A DNA stretch of 64,000 bases from Neodiprion pinetum (GCF_021155775.2 NC_060236.1:1541001-1605000); one strand, 5' to 3'; positions 9,056-22,714 are shown, counted from the first letter of the stretch. Notes: a model not told the origin generated them from the sequence alone. A program made the numbers and translations.

Positions 9056-12000
9056 AATGTCAATGCGGTTAGATTTGATATTCAGTTTCGCGGTAATTTG
9101 CAATCACTAATGGGCATATAACGTCGCGAGCGAAAGCTATACGTACAGAAGTGTAGGGGTAGAAACTGGCAATGAAGAGGGGGAGGGAAAGAGAGCCTTT
9201 GGCCACGAGGAACGCTGTGGTTGATGGTTGTGACGCGTAGGCAGTGCATATTTCCTTAGATATTGGAATTTGTCGCGGTTACTTGGAATTATCTTCCATC
9301 GAGAACTATGCCGCTACACCGATCCAGCTCTTCTGAGGATCGTTCGAATTAGCCGTGCCGTTTGCCGAAATCTCGTAGATGGTATCTCCCTTCCCTCTTT
9401 TTATTTTTTCATTCGGAAATCGCGCGAATGGAATTTTGTCGTCAAACCCTCTCCACCTCTTCCCACCCCTCCGTTCAGACAAAGAAATCTTAGGCGGAAG
9501 AGGTGCTCTCGAGGTAATTATGACCGCGCACACATCTTACAATCATTCCGGGCTGTATACCGAGCTGATAAATCTGATTACACAGCCATTATCGGGCTTT
9601 ACTTTGTGATTTCAAACAAAAGCTTGAAATGAGGGTTGCGGCTGGCGGTCCTCGTCCTCTCCCGCAGGACGACCCCCCGGTCGGAAGGAAGGAAGGAGGG
9701 TGGGAGGGAGGGAGGGAGGCAGGAGTCGGGGAGGCACTTCTTCCGCCTCAGTCACCGCTGAGGGGATGAAAAATTTAGATTGCATTAGTAAAGCACGGAG
9801 AGTAAAAAGAGAGAGAGACAGAGAGAGAAGAGAAGAGAAGAGAGTTGCTCGACGGATTCCTTCGCGCGTCTGCGCTAAAATTGGGTCACCCGCGGCGATT
9901 CGTGTTGCGATTTTCTCCCCGTTATTGAAAATACAAAAAAAAAAAAACCCCCAATCTAGGCAACGCCGGGCCCAACTATCGAAGAGTACAGTACCTATCG
10001 GAATGAATTATTATCCGAGATTCGCGAGCGCGTGGAAGATGAAGAGGGTCGGATGAGCGCGGGGGGAAAAAATAGCTGAGCATTGAGCGCAAACAAGGGT
10101 AGCAATTTCGCGGAGGGGGCTCAAGGAGTCGAGAGGCCGACCCTGCTGGAGCGGGTTAAGGGCTGGGAGTAGGCCGGGGGTGGGTGGCGGGATGGAGGTT
10201 AAGACCGCTTTAGAGCGGGCACACTCCCCGGCCTGTGGCGCAGTCACACGATACTTTTTAATTTAGTAAAAATGCGCATTCAACCCGCCGAGTGGCTCGC
10301 TGAAGGGGGTTGACGGGCTGCTCGACTTCAATGGAGTCACCCTCGGCCGTAACGGGGAAAGAAAATCTCGTCGAATAGGCACTGGGTTATAATATACTAT
10401 ACCTACCCACGTAGATACGGATACATTTACCAAGTGTAATTGACACAGATTTATAGCTCGGGAAGAAAAAATGACAATAATTTCAAATTAGAAACTGCTT
10501 GAAGATTTCTTCTTTTTCTTCTTCCAGTGAAGTTCTCGTAATCGGAACTCAGCCGCCTTGCTATTTATCGTTCGATTTGCGAGAATCACAGTAGGTGAAA
10601 ACGTATGGAAACATATCAGTGCAAGAGTAGCGGATTGATTGAATGAGATGTAGCGATGAAATTTGAATCGATCGGGAGATCGCTGCTGACGAGGAGATCA
10701 AAAAGAGAAACAATTTTCGCGGTAGCGTTTTCTCACCGCAAGGCCTGCAATCGGCGTTGTCTTAGTTCTCGGGTGTTCGAGGATGGAATACGGTGAAAAT
10801 GGGAGCGAAAGAGAGAGGAATAGTAAACAGGCAAGAGAGTATTTTCTTCATTTTTATCAGGTTTTCCGAGGGGATGAATATTTAAGGGGAGCGGACTTAA
10901 TCTGCGCCTGGGGATTCAACAAAGACGAGTATCGCAAAGTAGCCGCCATAGGGGTGGGATGGGGTGTGGATGAGGAGTTTTAAGGCCCGGAGGCAGCGCC
11001 GTGTGTTTCCTTAAATATTTTACCCGTGTTATCGTCTATCCACCTCGAACTTTGTCTCATCGGGAAATTTCCGAGCTTGAATCGTTCCTCGTTTTATTTA
11101 TTTTTATTTATTTCCAAAAAACCATACAATAAACTCCTTCACAGTTTCCTTTGAGCCTCGATTTCGCTTTCCTCCCTCAATCTTCAACTCGCGTTTCACC
11201 CCGGATCTTCTCTCCCTCCGACAAAAGAAGCAGACAGTCTTTGTTACCGGATACCCATCGCCTCGTTCGCCCATCCGGTTCTGGCATTATTTTTTTTTTT
11301 TTTCTTTTTTTTTTTTAATCGGGTGAATAAATCGTTTGATTCAATTATCAGCGGGCCGGCGCCCCGGGAGTGCAGGGACGAAGAAAGCTTCTTTTTGCCC
11401 TGCTTAAGAGTTTCACAAGTATATATACACACGTATACCTACATATATATATATATATGTATATAAAAGATAGGGGGCATGTAAGAGGCTTAAATCGGGG
11501 TTAAACGCCACCCCGGGTCTCCGCGAGTAGTCATCGCGAGCTCTGACGCCCGAACTAATTACGCTAATGGATTTTCTCCTCGGTGCTACTGTTTCGCAAA
11601 TACAAAAATAATACGGGGTCCCAATTCCCGCGTCAATTTTCGCTCCGCCGATGCTGAACGACGGAATGTAAAAAAAAAAAGGAGAAAAATAAAGGTAAAA
11701 AAAAATTTCAAGCATAAGCAGGTATGAAACCTTACACGAGGGAAAAATCGGGTTTGCAATGGGAGTGGGGGTGGAGGAGGGGGTGAAGGTGACAGGTTTA
11801 CCGATCTCTTATCGGATAGGAGAAGGGTAGAAGTAGCCAGGGGGTGAAAATATGTAAGGAAAACAGACGGGGGAAAGAAGCCGGTGTCGCACCCCCGCGC
11901 ATCGAATCCGTCAAATTGGTCCCAAACGCGATAAACTCTGTACCATCGGCCCGCAGCTCGCTCAAAAGCCAGCGTCGGGGAATTGAATTTAAATGTGCCA

Positions 12001-12530
12001 CTCTTTCGCCCACCCCATGCATCGAAACCGGTGCCTGAACTCGCCTCACTCAGACTCGTACCGACAAACAGATGGTAGATTGATTTCACTCTCTCTCTCT
12101 CTCTCTCCATCTCTCTTTCTCTGTCTCTCCTTCGCGGTTCGATCTCATTTCGAGTTATTAATAATATCTCCAGGAGGTTAGCATTTCCGGTGCCGCAAAG
12201 CGAGCGTAGAGGCGGGAAGGGTAGGGAAGGGCACGACGAAGCGATCGGTCCGCTTCATTTCTGTATCACTGGATATACGTGAAACCCCCCTCCCCCCCTT
12301 CACCCCGCCGATCCGCGGTGGGCCCGAGTTGCACAGATGGAAATACCCTATTTATATGCAAATTCTATATTTGTCGCACAACGAAGCGAAAACGGCGGCA
12401 CCGTCTTGACGAAAGAAAGATTTGCCCAACCCGCACCCTCCCCTCAACCTCTCTTCCTCCCCCCCCCCCCCATCTACCCGTAACCCTTAAAAAAAAACTT
12501 TTCAATATTTTTCAACGCTCGATCTCGCAG
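9056..12530. other. non-coding stretch rich in simple repeats
   Basis: Contains a GGAA/GGGA tract (9683-9719), an A run near 9937, T runs near 11290-11318, a TA-rich patch (11432-11465), a CT repeat (12087-12118) and a C run near 12460-12471. No gene or inverted-repeat element was recognised. Confidence 0.6.
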
Positions 12531-12550
12531 GGCGTAGAGAAAGTACATGC
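12531..12550 (+). other. 20-nt micro-exon-like sequence
   Basis: Acceptor ...GATCTCGCAG ends at 12530 and a strong donor GTGAGTGG begins at 12551. The 20-nt insert is open in two of three frames. Both signals are good, but such short matches occur by chance in 64 kb, and the phases do not fit the candidate at 273-304. Confidence 0.15.
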
Positions 12551-12773
12551 GTGAGTGGTTTAATCGAGTTACGGAGTCGAAGGGCCTGAATTTTTGTCCG
12601 ATCTTGGATACTTGAATGGCTAATTCGCACTTTTGGACCCACGCGAGAGAGGTGGGAAAATTTTTGATCTCTCACGCGGTTTGTTGGTTAATAATCCAGG
12701 AGTATGCAGGGGTATTTATTCTGGAGCCCTGGTTCGCTGTTTACATTGCATATCAAATATGCAGGTGTCGCGC

Positions 12774-12804
12774 AAGGAGGAAGGAAGGAAGGAAGGAAGG
12801 AAGG
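12774..12804. repeat. GGAA microsatellite
   Basis: Tandem GGAA units directly visible, about seven copies. Confidence 0.9.
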
Positions 12805-15800
12805 TACGTCGGGCTCAGGACTTACCGAGGTGCGTCGAAAACGAGGGTGATTAGACGGGTCGGAACGGCACCCGCGAGTCTCATGAGAGAGGAAAGACGC
12901 CGCGACGTCTTGGCGTACCTTGGTACAGGCAGTTTGCCGAGCGGCAATATCGCGTTCCCTTAATAAACAGAAGGTGAAAGAAGGAGGGGAGAAAAAAAAA
13001 AAAAACAGAAACCAAAAATCAACAGCAAACGCCGTATTGCAAGCATACTTTTTTAATTTTAATTCGTACGCCCCGTCCTTGCCTTTTGAAGTCGAAAATA
13101 TTCTTTACTCTACGAAGAAAAATTAAGAAATTCTTTTCCTACCAAAAATGAAACGGTTCGCTCTCCGAGAAAGTATTTTTCCGCGACCGCTAAAGAATTC
13201 GTCGAGATAAGAATAAGGCGAGATATTCATGTACATATACTATATATAGGTATATACATATATATATATGAATGTATATAACGAAGGGAGAAAAGGGAGG
13301 GAAAGAGGCAAAGAAATCCGAGCACAGAACATTCCAGGAAAAATGATTATACAAAGTTTGAAAAACTTTTCGCCGCGCCGAGTACGAGATATTTCTCTAC
13401 CGTGACGTCACTCCGCACCCCCGCCACCAAAAACACCCGCCACCCCCGGGGAGTGAGCCATTTAGCGTTTGTCCGCGCAGAGCGAGCACAGCTTGCCTAC
13501 GGTTGAAAATTATTACACACTCAACCTGCGTTATATTATATAGATATACGTACGTATGTACCTGTACGATGTCTAGCACAGCACTGTATGAACATTCAGC
13601 TCTATTTTCCTTCTCTCGGTTCTTGATTTAAGGATTTTATATTCAATTTTTAATTCCACCTCGATACAAACAGAAAGTTAATACTAGGAGTTAATTTTTC
13701 GAGAGTTACGAAGGACGATAATATCGAATTTTAAAAGGAAGGGAATATATCTGTTATCTAGCAGAATTTTTTGAATTTCAAAAGTTGACACATAGAAAAA
13801 CGAAAATGCAGAAAGGTAAAGTACAAGAAACTAGAATACAGATTCGTCAGAACTTTGCTATATTTCGAATTTCTAAATTTTGAAAATTCTCTACGATAAA
13901 TTAATGTATTTTTAAAAATTCGACATTGTAACCGTGCTATTTTCTAGTTTCCCGTTCCATTTTTACCCCACACCCCGAAAAATCGCTCGGGAACCGAGGA
14001 ATTCGGAATCCGGAAGCCGAAGATCGATCTGAGAGTATTTTTCAGGGGGAATTATCACCGTGTACCAACCCCGACTCCCTTATCCGATCACACACATCCG
14101 CATGTATTCCCCGGGGATTAGAAGGATCCGTTAAGCCGTGCTGTCGGATTGGGTCCCGTCTTCGGATTCGCGGGCGCGAAAAGAAGTGATTGCCTTATTT
14201 ATATTTGGCCAAATAACTCGCGTAGCCCGAGTTACGAGCACCGATCGAGAATCTGCAGAGACGAGTAGACGAATGGCTTAATATGATAAATTATGTCGCG
14301 TCAAATCCGTAACACGCGTTCATTTGTATGCCGTTAGACATGTCCCTGCCAACATCGCTCATCCCTTATTGCCTCGTTCATCGGTTAAATAAAACCAGCC
14401 AACAGCGTCGTCGAGGTTCCTCTTTCATTCGTCCGTTTTTGTTTTCTTTTTTTTTTTTTTATTTCCCTGCTCTTTGTTTTTGCCTCCATCCCTTTCTCTT
14501 TCCGATTTTCTTCAAGGGCTCCGCGGATGAAAGACGGACCATTTCCAAGTTCCCAACTCTTCCTCCCAAGTCTCCGAAGAAGCCGAAGTCTCTCGGGCAT
14601 TTCGGTGCATTCGTAGGCGCCCTTACGCGTGTGTCGAGGGGGGTTTTGGGGGGGGGATGAATACCGAAGATTTGTGGTTTCCTGAGCTTCTCCGCAGATC
14701 TCTCTACTAGTTTCCCAATTCCCATTCGAACCCCGCTATCGGGGTGAGTCTAGGCGAGCGCTCTTCTGATATCGCAAACTCGGAGCGCCGCGTCGGTTTC
14801 AAGTACGGCTACAACTAGCCGGTTTCTGCAGGTGGAGATTGCCTCCTGACGTTTGATAGATTCATGGTTATTGGAATCGGAGTTGCGCGGCCGCGTCGCG
14901 AACAACCGTAAGTTGACTTATCGCCTGGCCTCGCGTGTAAATCAAACCTACACCCGAAACGCGGAATATACACATTTACAGGGAAAAGAAAGGCGACTCT
15001 GAATCCAGAAAACAATGCCAAGTCCTTCGGCCGAAGAATTTCCCGCCGAAATTTCACCAAGACAATGATTTTAATGGGAAAATGAAAGTTCAAAGAAAAG
15101 AACGGATGCAGCTGTAAGAGGGTTCAACGCGATCCCATTATCTGGGGTGCAAGGAGAACCCGAAGTCCGGAGGATCCGATCGCGGACCAGGCTATCTTCC
15201 TTTCCCTCTGTTTTCCCCATCCTTCTTTTTCTTCCTCACACCATTTCGACGCGACCCCGGTTCGTGCCACCTGAATTCGAATTCCCAAACCCTAAACTGT
15301 TACAGTCTTGGTTGACTTTGTATTCCTTAAAGTGGAAGAAACCCACCTTCGCTACTTTAAACGCATGTCGTCAACAAGTATCGAACTGTGTCAATACAAG
15401 AGTTCCTAAAGACTTGCGTCCGGAAAGATCTCGCTGATACTTTTTTGTGGCTTTAAATTCCGTTGCGTAGTGCATAGACAAGTCATTTCTTCGAACAATG
15501 GATTCACAGAGACAAATCCCACCCACCAAAATGGTGGGAAAAAAATTTCATCCCGTAGCGAGCAAGGATCGAGACCAGAGTTTGGGAACTCGTCTCTAGC
15601 GTGTAGGAGCGCATCGTTTGACGTCTCTGTGAAGTCGAGATCCCCGTGGAAGGTTCAGGAAGCGGAGATGGGGTTGGAGGTGGAGGCGGAGAGGCGCACA
15701 GAGGCGAGGTTTACTCGGAGGAATGAAACGGGCAACGTCGCCGTGCCTCTCTCGTCGGAAATTACGATAGCCTTGCCGATCCGGGAAGCCGGGAGTCGGG

Positions 15801-16895
15801 AGTAGTCATTTTTCGTTCCCTTTGCACGCCGGCAAACATCTCACAAAGGTACTCAACTGTATTGAATGTCATCGATTAAGTACAGCCCTCCCCCGCGCCG
15901 GGGAGTTCCCGGGGATGATCGGAGCCTTTAGAAATCGGCCTCGTCAATGCGACGAGGATAAAATCTAATTTGCTGAATCTGTGCGCCCGCGACATACGCG
16001 ATAGCCGGCGACGGAATCTCAACTGCGGCGAATCGAGAATATAATTCACAGAAAATGTTAAAAGTAAGACCGTAACTAACCGTAAGACTTGAAACTTGGA
16101 AGTCAACCGCGCATGCCCAAGTTTTATCGGCTGTTCGCGCAGGCTGGCCATCCCGAGTTTCAGCTGTCAAACTGTTTCTGCTAGCGATATGGTTCGTACG
16201 AATTTTTGAGGTTAGGATCTCGAATAATCGAGACGGCGACTCTGAAAGGTTTCGGAAGCATTTGTTGCCGGGTCGGCAAGTCGATTCTTCGAAGAACGGT
16301 CGGAATTTAATGCTTACGCTCTTTGAAAATTCAAACGTAGACATTTTGCGTAGGTTGGCCGGCCTGCGTCGCAGACAAGAATATCGCTGCGGGAACATTT
16401 CGCCGACCAATGAGATTTAATTATTTGGCGCATGCGCGGTTGATTTTCAAGTTTCAAGAGATTGTCCCGGTGTATTATGTACACATTGCACTCCTTTTAT
16501 AATTCCGGATGAACGAATTGCAGAGAAATGAGAAAAGGAAAGTGGGAAAGAAAGGGGCTGCCGGTGGGTTCTGCTGGCGCTGAGAAATGACGCTTGAAAA
16601 GACAAACGTTTTTCTTTGAAAAACGGTTCCGCGGTTGCCGCAGCAGCAGGAAGAAGCCCTGCACGATACTGTTAAAGTCAGGCTTTTCGTCACTCGTGGC
16701 TTTGACATTGACGTAGCTTGAAAGGGTGGCTCGCTAATGTCGTAACCAAGTGTCATCGCCCCCCTCTTCGCCCTCATCCTCCTCCTCCTTCCACACCTTC
16801 TGTTCGCCGCCGAAGGAAGAGGAGCCCGCGAAAATCAGACGGGATTTTCGCAAGGATATATATCGAGACGACGCTGCCGCATCGCGTTCCGCATT

Positions 16896-16936
16896 TTCTC
16901 TCTCCCTCTCCGTCTCTCTCTCTCTCTCTCTCTCTC
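16896..16936. repeat. CT microsatellite
   Basis: Interrupted CT repeat. It creates long artificial Ser/Leu (+) and Arg/Glu (-) open frames. Confidence 0.85.
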
Positions 16937-19286
16937 CGTCTTTCGTCAGGATTGACGACGCGAGCCGTGAATGAGCCGCGACGTGTCCCGGGCTCCTCCG
17001 GTACCACGGCACAAAGAGACGAGACGCGGAAGCTGTCTGGGATATCGAAGAGCTTGCTAGATGATCGTCTCTCCTCCAGACTTTGCCGAGGTATTTAACG
17101 AGCAGCATCTCCAAGCCCGACCCGACTCAGATTGCAAAATCACTTCGCGACACTGCACATCTCCTTGGGGTTGGATTGTTTTTCTCTCTCGCTCTCTCTC
17201 TTTTCTCATCGCGATCAACGATAGGGACATTCATCAATATTTGAGGATGTTTGCCCGAATTGGAATACACCGCGTCCATTGTCACTTTTAAGCGAGGATT
17301 ATCCATGCATCCCTTTCGCAATGGAATAGTAATTGTTACGTATATCATACCTACAAGAAGACGATGGACCGAGATATCGGATTAGGTAAGTGGAGATCAG
17401 TGAAATAGCAGAGATAATATTTAGCGAGTTGGTTTATAGTAATTTGCAGCAGCAATTTGTCGGCCAATTTAAAACGCCATCTAAATGCATATTTCATCGG
17501 ACGGTTATGGTATAAGTATATAAAGCGTCGAATTTAGGAAGGCTGGCGGATGCTCGTCCCATTAAGGAAACACATTATTTTTACCCGTAGGGCGGACGCC
17601 TTCATGCGACGAAGTTGATTTTCCATTTTTTCCATTTTTTTTTTCTTTTTTTTTTTCACCACGTCCTCATCTTTTTTGTGTTCGCGAATTTCTTTTCCGC
17701 TTCTTTCACATTTCTATTTCGCACGCTTCGAGATTCGAACGATCTCGTTCGGTCGCCTCGCGTATCCTGCAAGAGAGCTCTACCATCTTTTAGCCACCTC
17801 TGCAAGGTGCAGCAGCAGGCGGGCAATTTTATTCTCGTAAATAGGTATCTCTATAAGAAGGGAAGAGAATAAGTAAATTAGGCCGGTCGGGTCGACGCGG
17901 CTGATAAGGATCTCCCTCCTCCCCATTCACTTGGTCGTTTTTTATTTCTCTTCTCGTCGTGCTGTATCGTTTTTCTTTTTTTCTTTTTTTTTTATTTTCT
18001 CCAAGCTGAGTGAGGGAATTGAGACGTCATCAAGCCGCGCCTCTTGGCTGCTGCCCTCGTCCACCACCCCTAGTTCTCTCCCCCCTTGTGTTTTTTTTTT
18101 TTTTTTTTTCTTCTCTTCCTTCTTTCTTTTTCTCACCGTAGCTTCCCATCTCTCCGCACCTCGTCGAGAGTTAACGTTAAACCAACGTACACTCCTTAGA
18201 GGTCTTTTAGCAGGGCGATCCACTTCCTTTGTTTCGCTTTCATGAGATTTTTAAGTGAGCCGAGATGAGGTTTAAGCGAGATGCTTGTACAGGGCGCGGT
18301 GTGAAGTACAGAGGGACGGGAAAGGGGCGCCAATTATCGTTACCCTCGTTCTTCCCTACCTACCCAACACTACACCGCTTCCCCGACTTATCAGAGAAGT
18401 AAGGATAAAGTAGAATAAAAAGAATTAGATAAAAGATAGAGCGTAACAGATCTTGGTATAAAAATAAAATAGGTGAAATAAATTAACAAAACCCCCATCC
18501 GTATATTTTCCGAATCCAGATTGGGCAGGATAAAACACAGAGCGGTGAAAGAAATCACGCGTTTCGTTCTTATAATCTGGTCGAACGGTCAATAAATACC
18601 ATAAACGCGAAAGTGACGCCCTGCGTCTACATGTGACGTTATATCCTAGTATATACGTATATATGGTATTGAATCAAAAAGTTTGCCTACAGGATGAGCA
18701 TTAGGAAAAAATCCACGTCCGTAGTATACGTTTGGGATTCTTCCGAAGGTATTTGTATCGTTTCATCGTTTCTCAGTTCCCCGCATGCAGCGGCACGCGG
18801 ATCGGATGGCATCATATTATTGGTTTTATGGCCAATAAAGGAATGATGGCCCGGTAACGTGCCCTGCGGTCCCGTGCCTCGAATCCCTTCGCCACTCTCT
18901 TCCTCCTCATCCCTTCCCTGTCCCGCCCACCGTTGTCCAGGGGCCAAAAGCCCCGCCGATATTGGCACGAGCTCGCCGTTCGTTCAGCGACTCTGTCTAG
19001 GTGTCGTCCGATTGGTTTTGTGCCCGAGATATAGTCCTGGGAGTCCCCGACGCAGTTAACCGACTGACCGGTGCTGCCCGCCCTTTGGGACCCTTAGACC
19101 TTCATTTTACCACGAACCAGCCGAAAAAACAAAGTGGAAACTAAAAGCGGAATACGAGAGGTATAAAGGGCGAGGTGTAAACAAGTTTCGACGCGGAAAT
19201 CGCGGCTTGTGGAAAAGAAAAAAATGGTCTTGATAAAAAATTTCGAAATTCCGTTCCTGTACAACAACGAAATAAATCAATGGGCA

Positions 19287-19763
19287 GAATTCTCGGTGTC
19301 GAAGATCGAAACGAATGAAAGTCAAGATTTGAAGTTTCGACTCTGTGCAGTCAACAGACTTGGTACAAGAATTTAAAATTTATTCAACCGTGGATCGCTT
19401 TCGATTACAATGTGAGAGTCGACGATATAACAACCTTTATCATCGTTTAGATGATGACTCGGCTAGTACTCGGATTTATGCATACTTAACGGATATTACC
19501 TGTGCTACGGATTTTTAACTTAATTTTCACCGCCGTTGCGACCTTTTATTGATTTTCTTTCACACTGATAGTTTCATCTCTGATATGAGGTTACATATAA
19601 TTAAATATAAGCGTTACTTTAATTTTCTTTGTAAATAAATATCTCGTGCAACTTTAGTCGTGTCCTACCCTATTTAATAATAACAATATTTACAGTTTTC
19701 TGAGGAGTACCAAAACGTCAAATCTTGACTTCTATTCGTTTCGACCTTCGACACGGAGAATTC
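19287..19763. repeat. inverted-repeat element with 53-bp arms
   Basis: Arm 19287-19339 begins GAATTCTCGGTGTCGAAG. It is the reverse complement of 19711-19763 (which ends ACACGGAGAATTC), with about seven differences in 53 bp. The 370-bp interior is A/T-rich and has no coding frame. The arms may be the ends of a foldback element or a local inverted duplication. No target-site duplication was identified. Confidence 0.65.
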
Positions 19764-20150
19764 TCCACACATTACTCGAGATAAGGTCGAGAAACCATTT
19801 AACAAAATAACTCCCCGTGGAAGAAACGTTCTCACCCTTTTCCGCTCGTGCAAAAGTGGCATCCTGCACCCCCCGCACTTGTTTCTTTTTCACCGTCTGT
19901 GATCCGTCTGAGTGTCCAGCGTTATCTGTTAGGGACAGACGTGTCGTAAGCCGAGATTACAACCAGATTAGGTCCCCACCCCTTCCCCCGGTTTCTCGTT
20001 CCTGTAGGACTAACATCTCTCTCTCCGGCATCACCCCTCGGCGTCCCGTTTTCTTCACCCGGAGTAGCTTGCTTTTTGCATGGCGTATCGAGACTATGCG
20101 CGGGTATGCGCATATACACGTGTTTCCGCAACCCCGCCTATCGTTCTTAC

Positions 20151-20172
20151 ACGTACGTACGTACGTACGTAC
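20151..20172. repeat. ACGT tetranucleotide repeat
   Basis: Five tandem self-complementary ACGT units. Confidence 0.9.
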
Positions 20173-20744
20173 AACGCCTGGGGATGGAGGGTAGGAGGGT
20201 AGGGGGGTGAAGAGTGAATACATTTAAAACGGGAATACGATTACGTAGCGGAGGAGAAACAGAGGAGCCGGATTTATTGTCGGAAATTCAAACGCTTGCG
20301 AGTAATGCTGAGTATTTTATTTTATATATGTATATATATATATATTTTTTTTTTGTTTTTGTTGCTTTTTTCAACGCCGCGGTGTCATCAGCGGCCGGTT
20401 CGACTCCTGATCTCCGCATCAAACTCGCGTCTGCGTCACCGTCTGTATAAATATATTATATGTATGTATTAGGCGGGAATAAATTTTCGGTATATAATAA
20501 ACCCGTTCGCTGTATGAATAAATGACGTCTGAGATCAGGTGAATGTATAAGCGAGGGAAATGCGGATGGATGCGGCGAAGGATCCTAGAAGTGGATAAAA
20601 AGTCGGAAAGCTTCGGTATCTCGACGCCTACGTTCTCCGGAGGCCAACCTCGCCGGAAAGAACCTCTCAAATTTGTTTTCTCTCCTCGTTTATACCATTT
20701 AACTTGCAAATACCTCCGTTGGGGCCCGGCGTATCTCTACTTAC

Positions 20745-20768
20745 CGTGCGTGTGTCGCCTCGGAAGAG
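20745..20768 (-). other. 24-nt minus-strand micro-exon-like sequence
   Basis: On the minus strand a good acceptor (ACTCTTTGTTCAG) is followed by 24 nt that are open in all three frames, then a consensus GTAAGTAGAG donor. The length is a multiple of three. No partner exon on this strand was found, so this is a signal match only. Confidence 0.2.
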
Positions 20769-20881
20769 CTGAACAAAGAGTAAAACCGATACACTCTTCG
20801 CTCCGAGGGTCCTTCGACGAAATAAAAAAACCTCACACCCTCCCAGATCATTCGGTAATCGGTTGCGAACTAAGAACGGCC

Positions 20882-21298
20882 AAAAATAATCGAATTTCGA
20901 TTATTATTTAAAAAATTAATCGGGTTTAATCGATTACTTTTCCTCACAATCGGTTTATGTTTTTTACTTCCATGAACGACGCAAATACGATATCAATTCA
21001 TCGGATTCAAATATCAATTATTACTATTTTCTTACTTACTAAGATACCTATTTGTATACCTATGATATGTGAATATTTTTACCTGAAATTGAAAAATATG
21101 TTGAATCAAACTGTAAATTATTAAAAAAAAAAAAAAAACTTCTGCTATTAAGACTACATACTGAAATTTATGAAATTTTGGTTTCAGATGCACCGTTTAA
21201 AAAAAATACAATATGATCGATCAATCGATTAATTTTAAACGATTCAATCGAGTCGTGTTCGATTATTTTTTTTTGACTCGATTAATCGATGCATCGAA
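20882..21298. mobile_element. A/T-rich palindromic element with ATCGATT-rich ends
   Basis: The left end (20882-20935) has AAAAATAATCGAA, a TTTAAAAAATTAATCG block and TAATCGATT. The right end (21213-21298) contains the same blocks in reverse orientation. The interior is A/T-rich with no coding frame. It is likely a decayed foldback or miniature element. The superfamily is unknown. Confidence 0.45.
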
Positions 21299-22203
21299 TA
21301 CTTTTAGCTTAGTGGAGAACGGCGAACGAACTAAACATTGTTTAGAAAATCACCTATTCATTGTTAGAATCGATTTCACAAGAACAGCCTTCTTCAGCCC
21401 CGTGAATATTTTATTACTAATAAACGGTCAATAATTTTGACACCAAATCCGAACAACTTTGTTGATAACCATTAACCGTGAATTCTCGAATCTAATAATT
21501 CTAAATAGTTTTGATTATCTTCGTCGATAAAAGAAAAATCGTGTAACAAATAGACTAAGAAAGAAAACGCCAACGTAACATGTGTTCTTTATTTTTTCAA
21601 AAAATAGGGAACGATTTTTTACACTCGAAGAAGAAAACCCCACCCATTTTCCTTACCCTCGTAACCCTTAGGGCGAACGTCGCGATGATGGTGGAAGTGG
21701 TTGCGATCAGTTCATGGGTTGGTATTTTTGACTCGAGTCTAGTAAAGGCGCAGGGAATAGATGCAGCTTTACGACGATACCCGCAATTCTATTTTCCCGT
21801 CTTTGCCGCAAAATCTCAGCTAGTTTGCCGAGGCTGCGGATCCAGCGTGTCTTTTACTGCCGACAGTCGCTAGTCGGACGGTCACCGAGGCCTCCGACGT
21901 CGGTACTAAATGCACCCTAATCCATTCTCCTTTCACCCCGGAAGACAGGCACCCTTTCCTTAGACGACCAGGCTCCGTTGTCTTTCCAACATCCTCGGTA
22001 ACCCGCACCGGGCGTCGCATGACCGGGACATTAAGACATTGTTCGCATGATTTACAGCCGAATTATATTCACGTGCGGACCGTATATTAAACATACATTG
22101 TTAGTTAACCCTTACCGCGCCTCGCCTCGCCTCACCCTGACACCAGTCCTGAACTAAGGGAAAACACAGCGGCTTCGAAACTCCCTCGACTATTCCACCC
22201 CGT
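21299..22203. other. non-coding stretch
   Basis: Mixed sequence, A/T-rich to 21560 and then CpG-richer. No supported gene or repeat. Confidence 0.5.
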
Positions 22204-22255
22204 CCTATCCTATCCTATCCTCTCCTATCCTATCTTAACCTATCCTATCCTAGCC
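22204..22255. repeat. TATCC pentanucleotide repeat
   Basis: About ten imperfect CCTAT units on the + strand. Confidence 0.85.
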
Positions 22256-22416
22256 TCTCTTCGTTTCTCTTCGCCTCTCTTCTTTCGGCCGTAGCCCCAG
22301 GCGCTCTACTCACAGAATAATGCATGCAAGAGGGCGCAATTATATTCTCCTCGACCGAACACCCTTTTCCACAACGATCGACCGCATTTACGAGACGTTC
22401 GTACTGTTGACTAACA

Positions 22417-22714
22417 ACACGGGTCTGCAAAAAATTTATACTTCTTTTTCCAGCTGCATGGGATGTTTTTTTGGTAAATATTATGGTCTCGATTGTGCTC
22501 ACCCCAAAAATGAATTCCATTTTCCTCCGTCGCGTACGGTATTCTTGCAAAATACAAGGTATTTGCGTAAGAAAAAAAAAGCGTAACAATAATGAACTAA
22601 ACAAGATTTTTTATAAAATTAGGCAAACAATTTCTTTATGAAATGAATACGACATTCCGTGATCATTCTTTTCAAAAAAAACCTTTGCAGTTTTTTCGTT
22701 GCATACCTGCAGTG
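22417..22714 (+). mobile_element. inverted-ended element, 22-kb copy
   Basis: The left end is CACGGGTCTGCAAAAAATTT. The right end is the reverse complement of a CTGCAGGTATGCAACGAAAA-type sequence. The interior (CTGCATGGGATG... through TAAACAAGATTTTTTATAAAATTA) matches the reverse complement of 42420-42650 with one T indel and scattered substitutions. A short frame here and its counterpart at 42 kb share FGK, CA, FH, PSRT and LQNT. This may be a relic of coding sequence or just shared ancestry. Confidence 0.65.

Larger units (their letters stand above)
12551..19286. other. non-coding stretch with microsatellites
   Basis: Holds a GGAA repeat (12774-12804), an A run near 12992, TA-rich patches (13235-13270), T runs (14449-14460, 18089-18109), a CT repeat (16896-16936) and A/T-rich sequence at 13600-13960. 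Open frames on both strands near 16.7-17.1 kb are produced by the CT repeat. No supported exon. Confidence 0.6.

Noticed and set aside
16734..17114. Overlapping 126-codon frames on both strands
   Set aside because: Both are driven by the CT/CTT repeats and carry no domain.
17369..17396. 28-nt piece before a consensus GTAAGTGG donor at 17397
   Set aside because: The acceptor side (ATACCTACAAG) lacks a proper pyrimidine tract and no partner exon fits.
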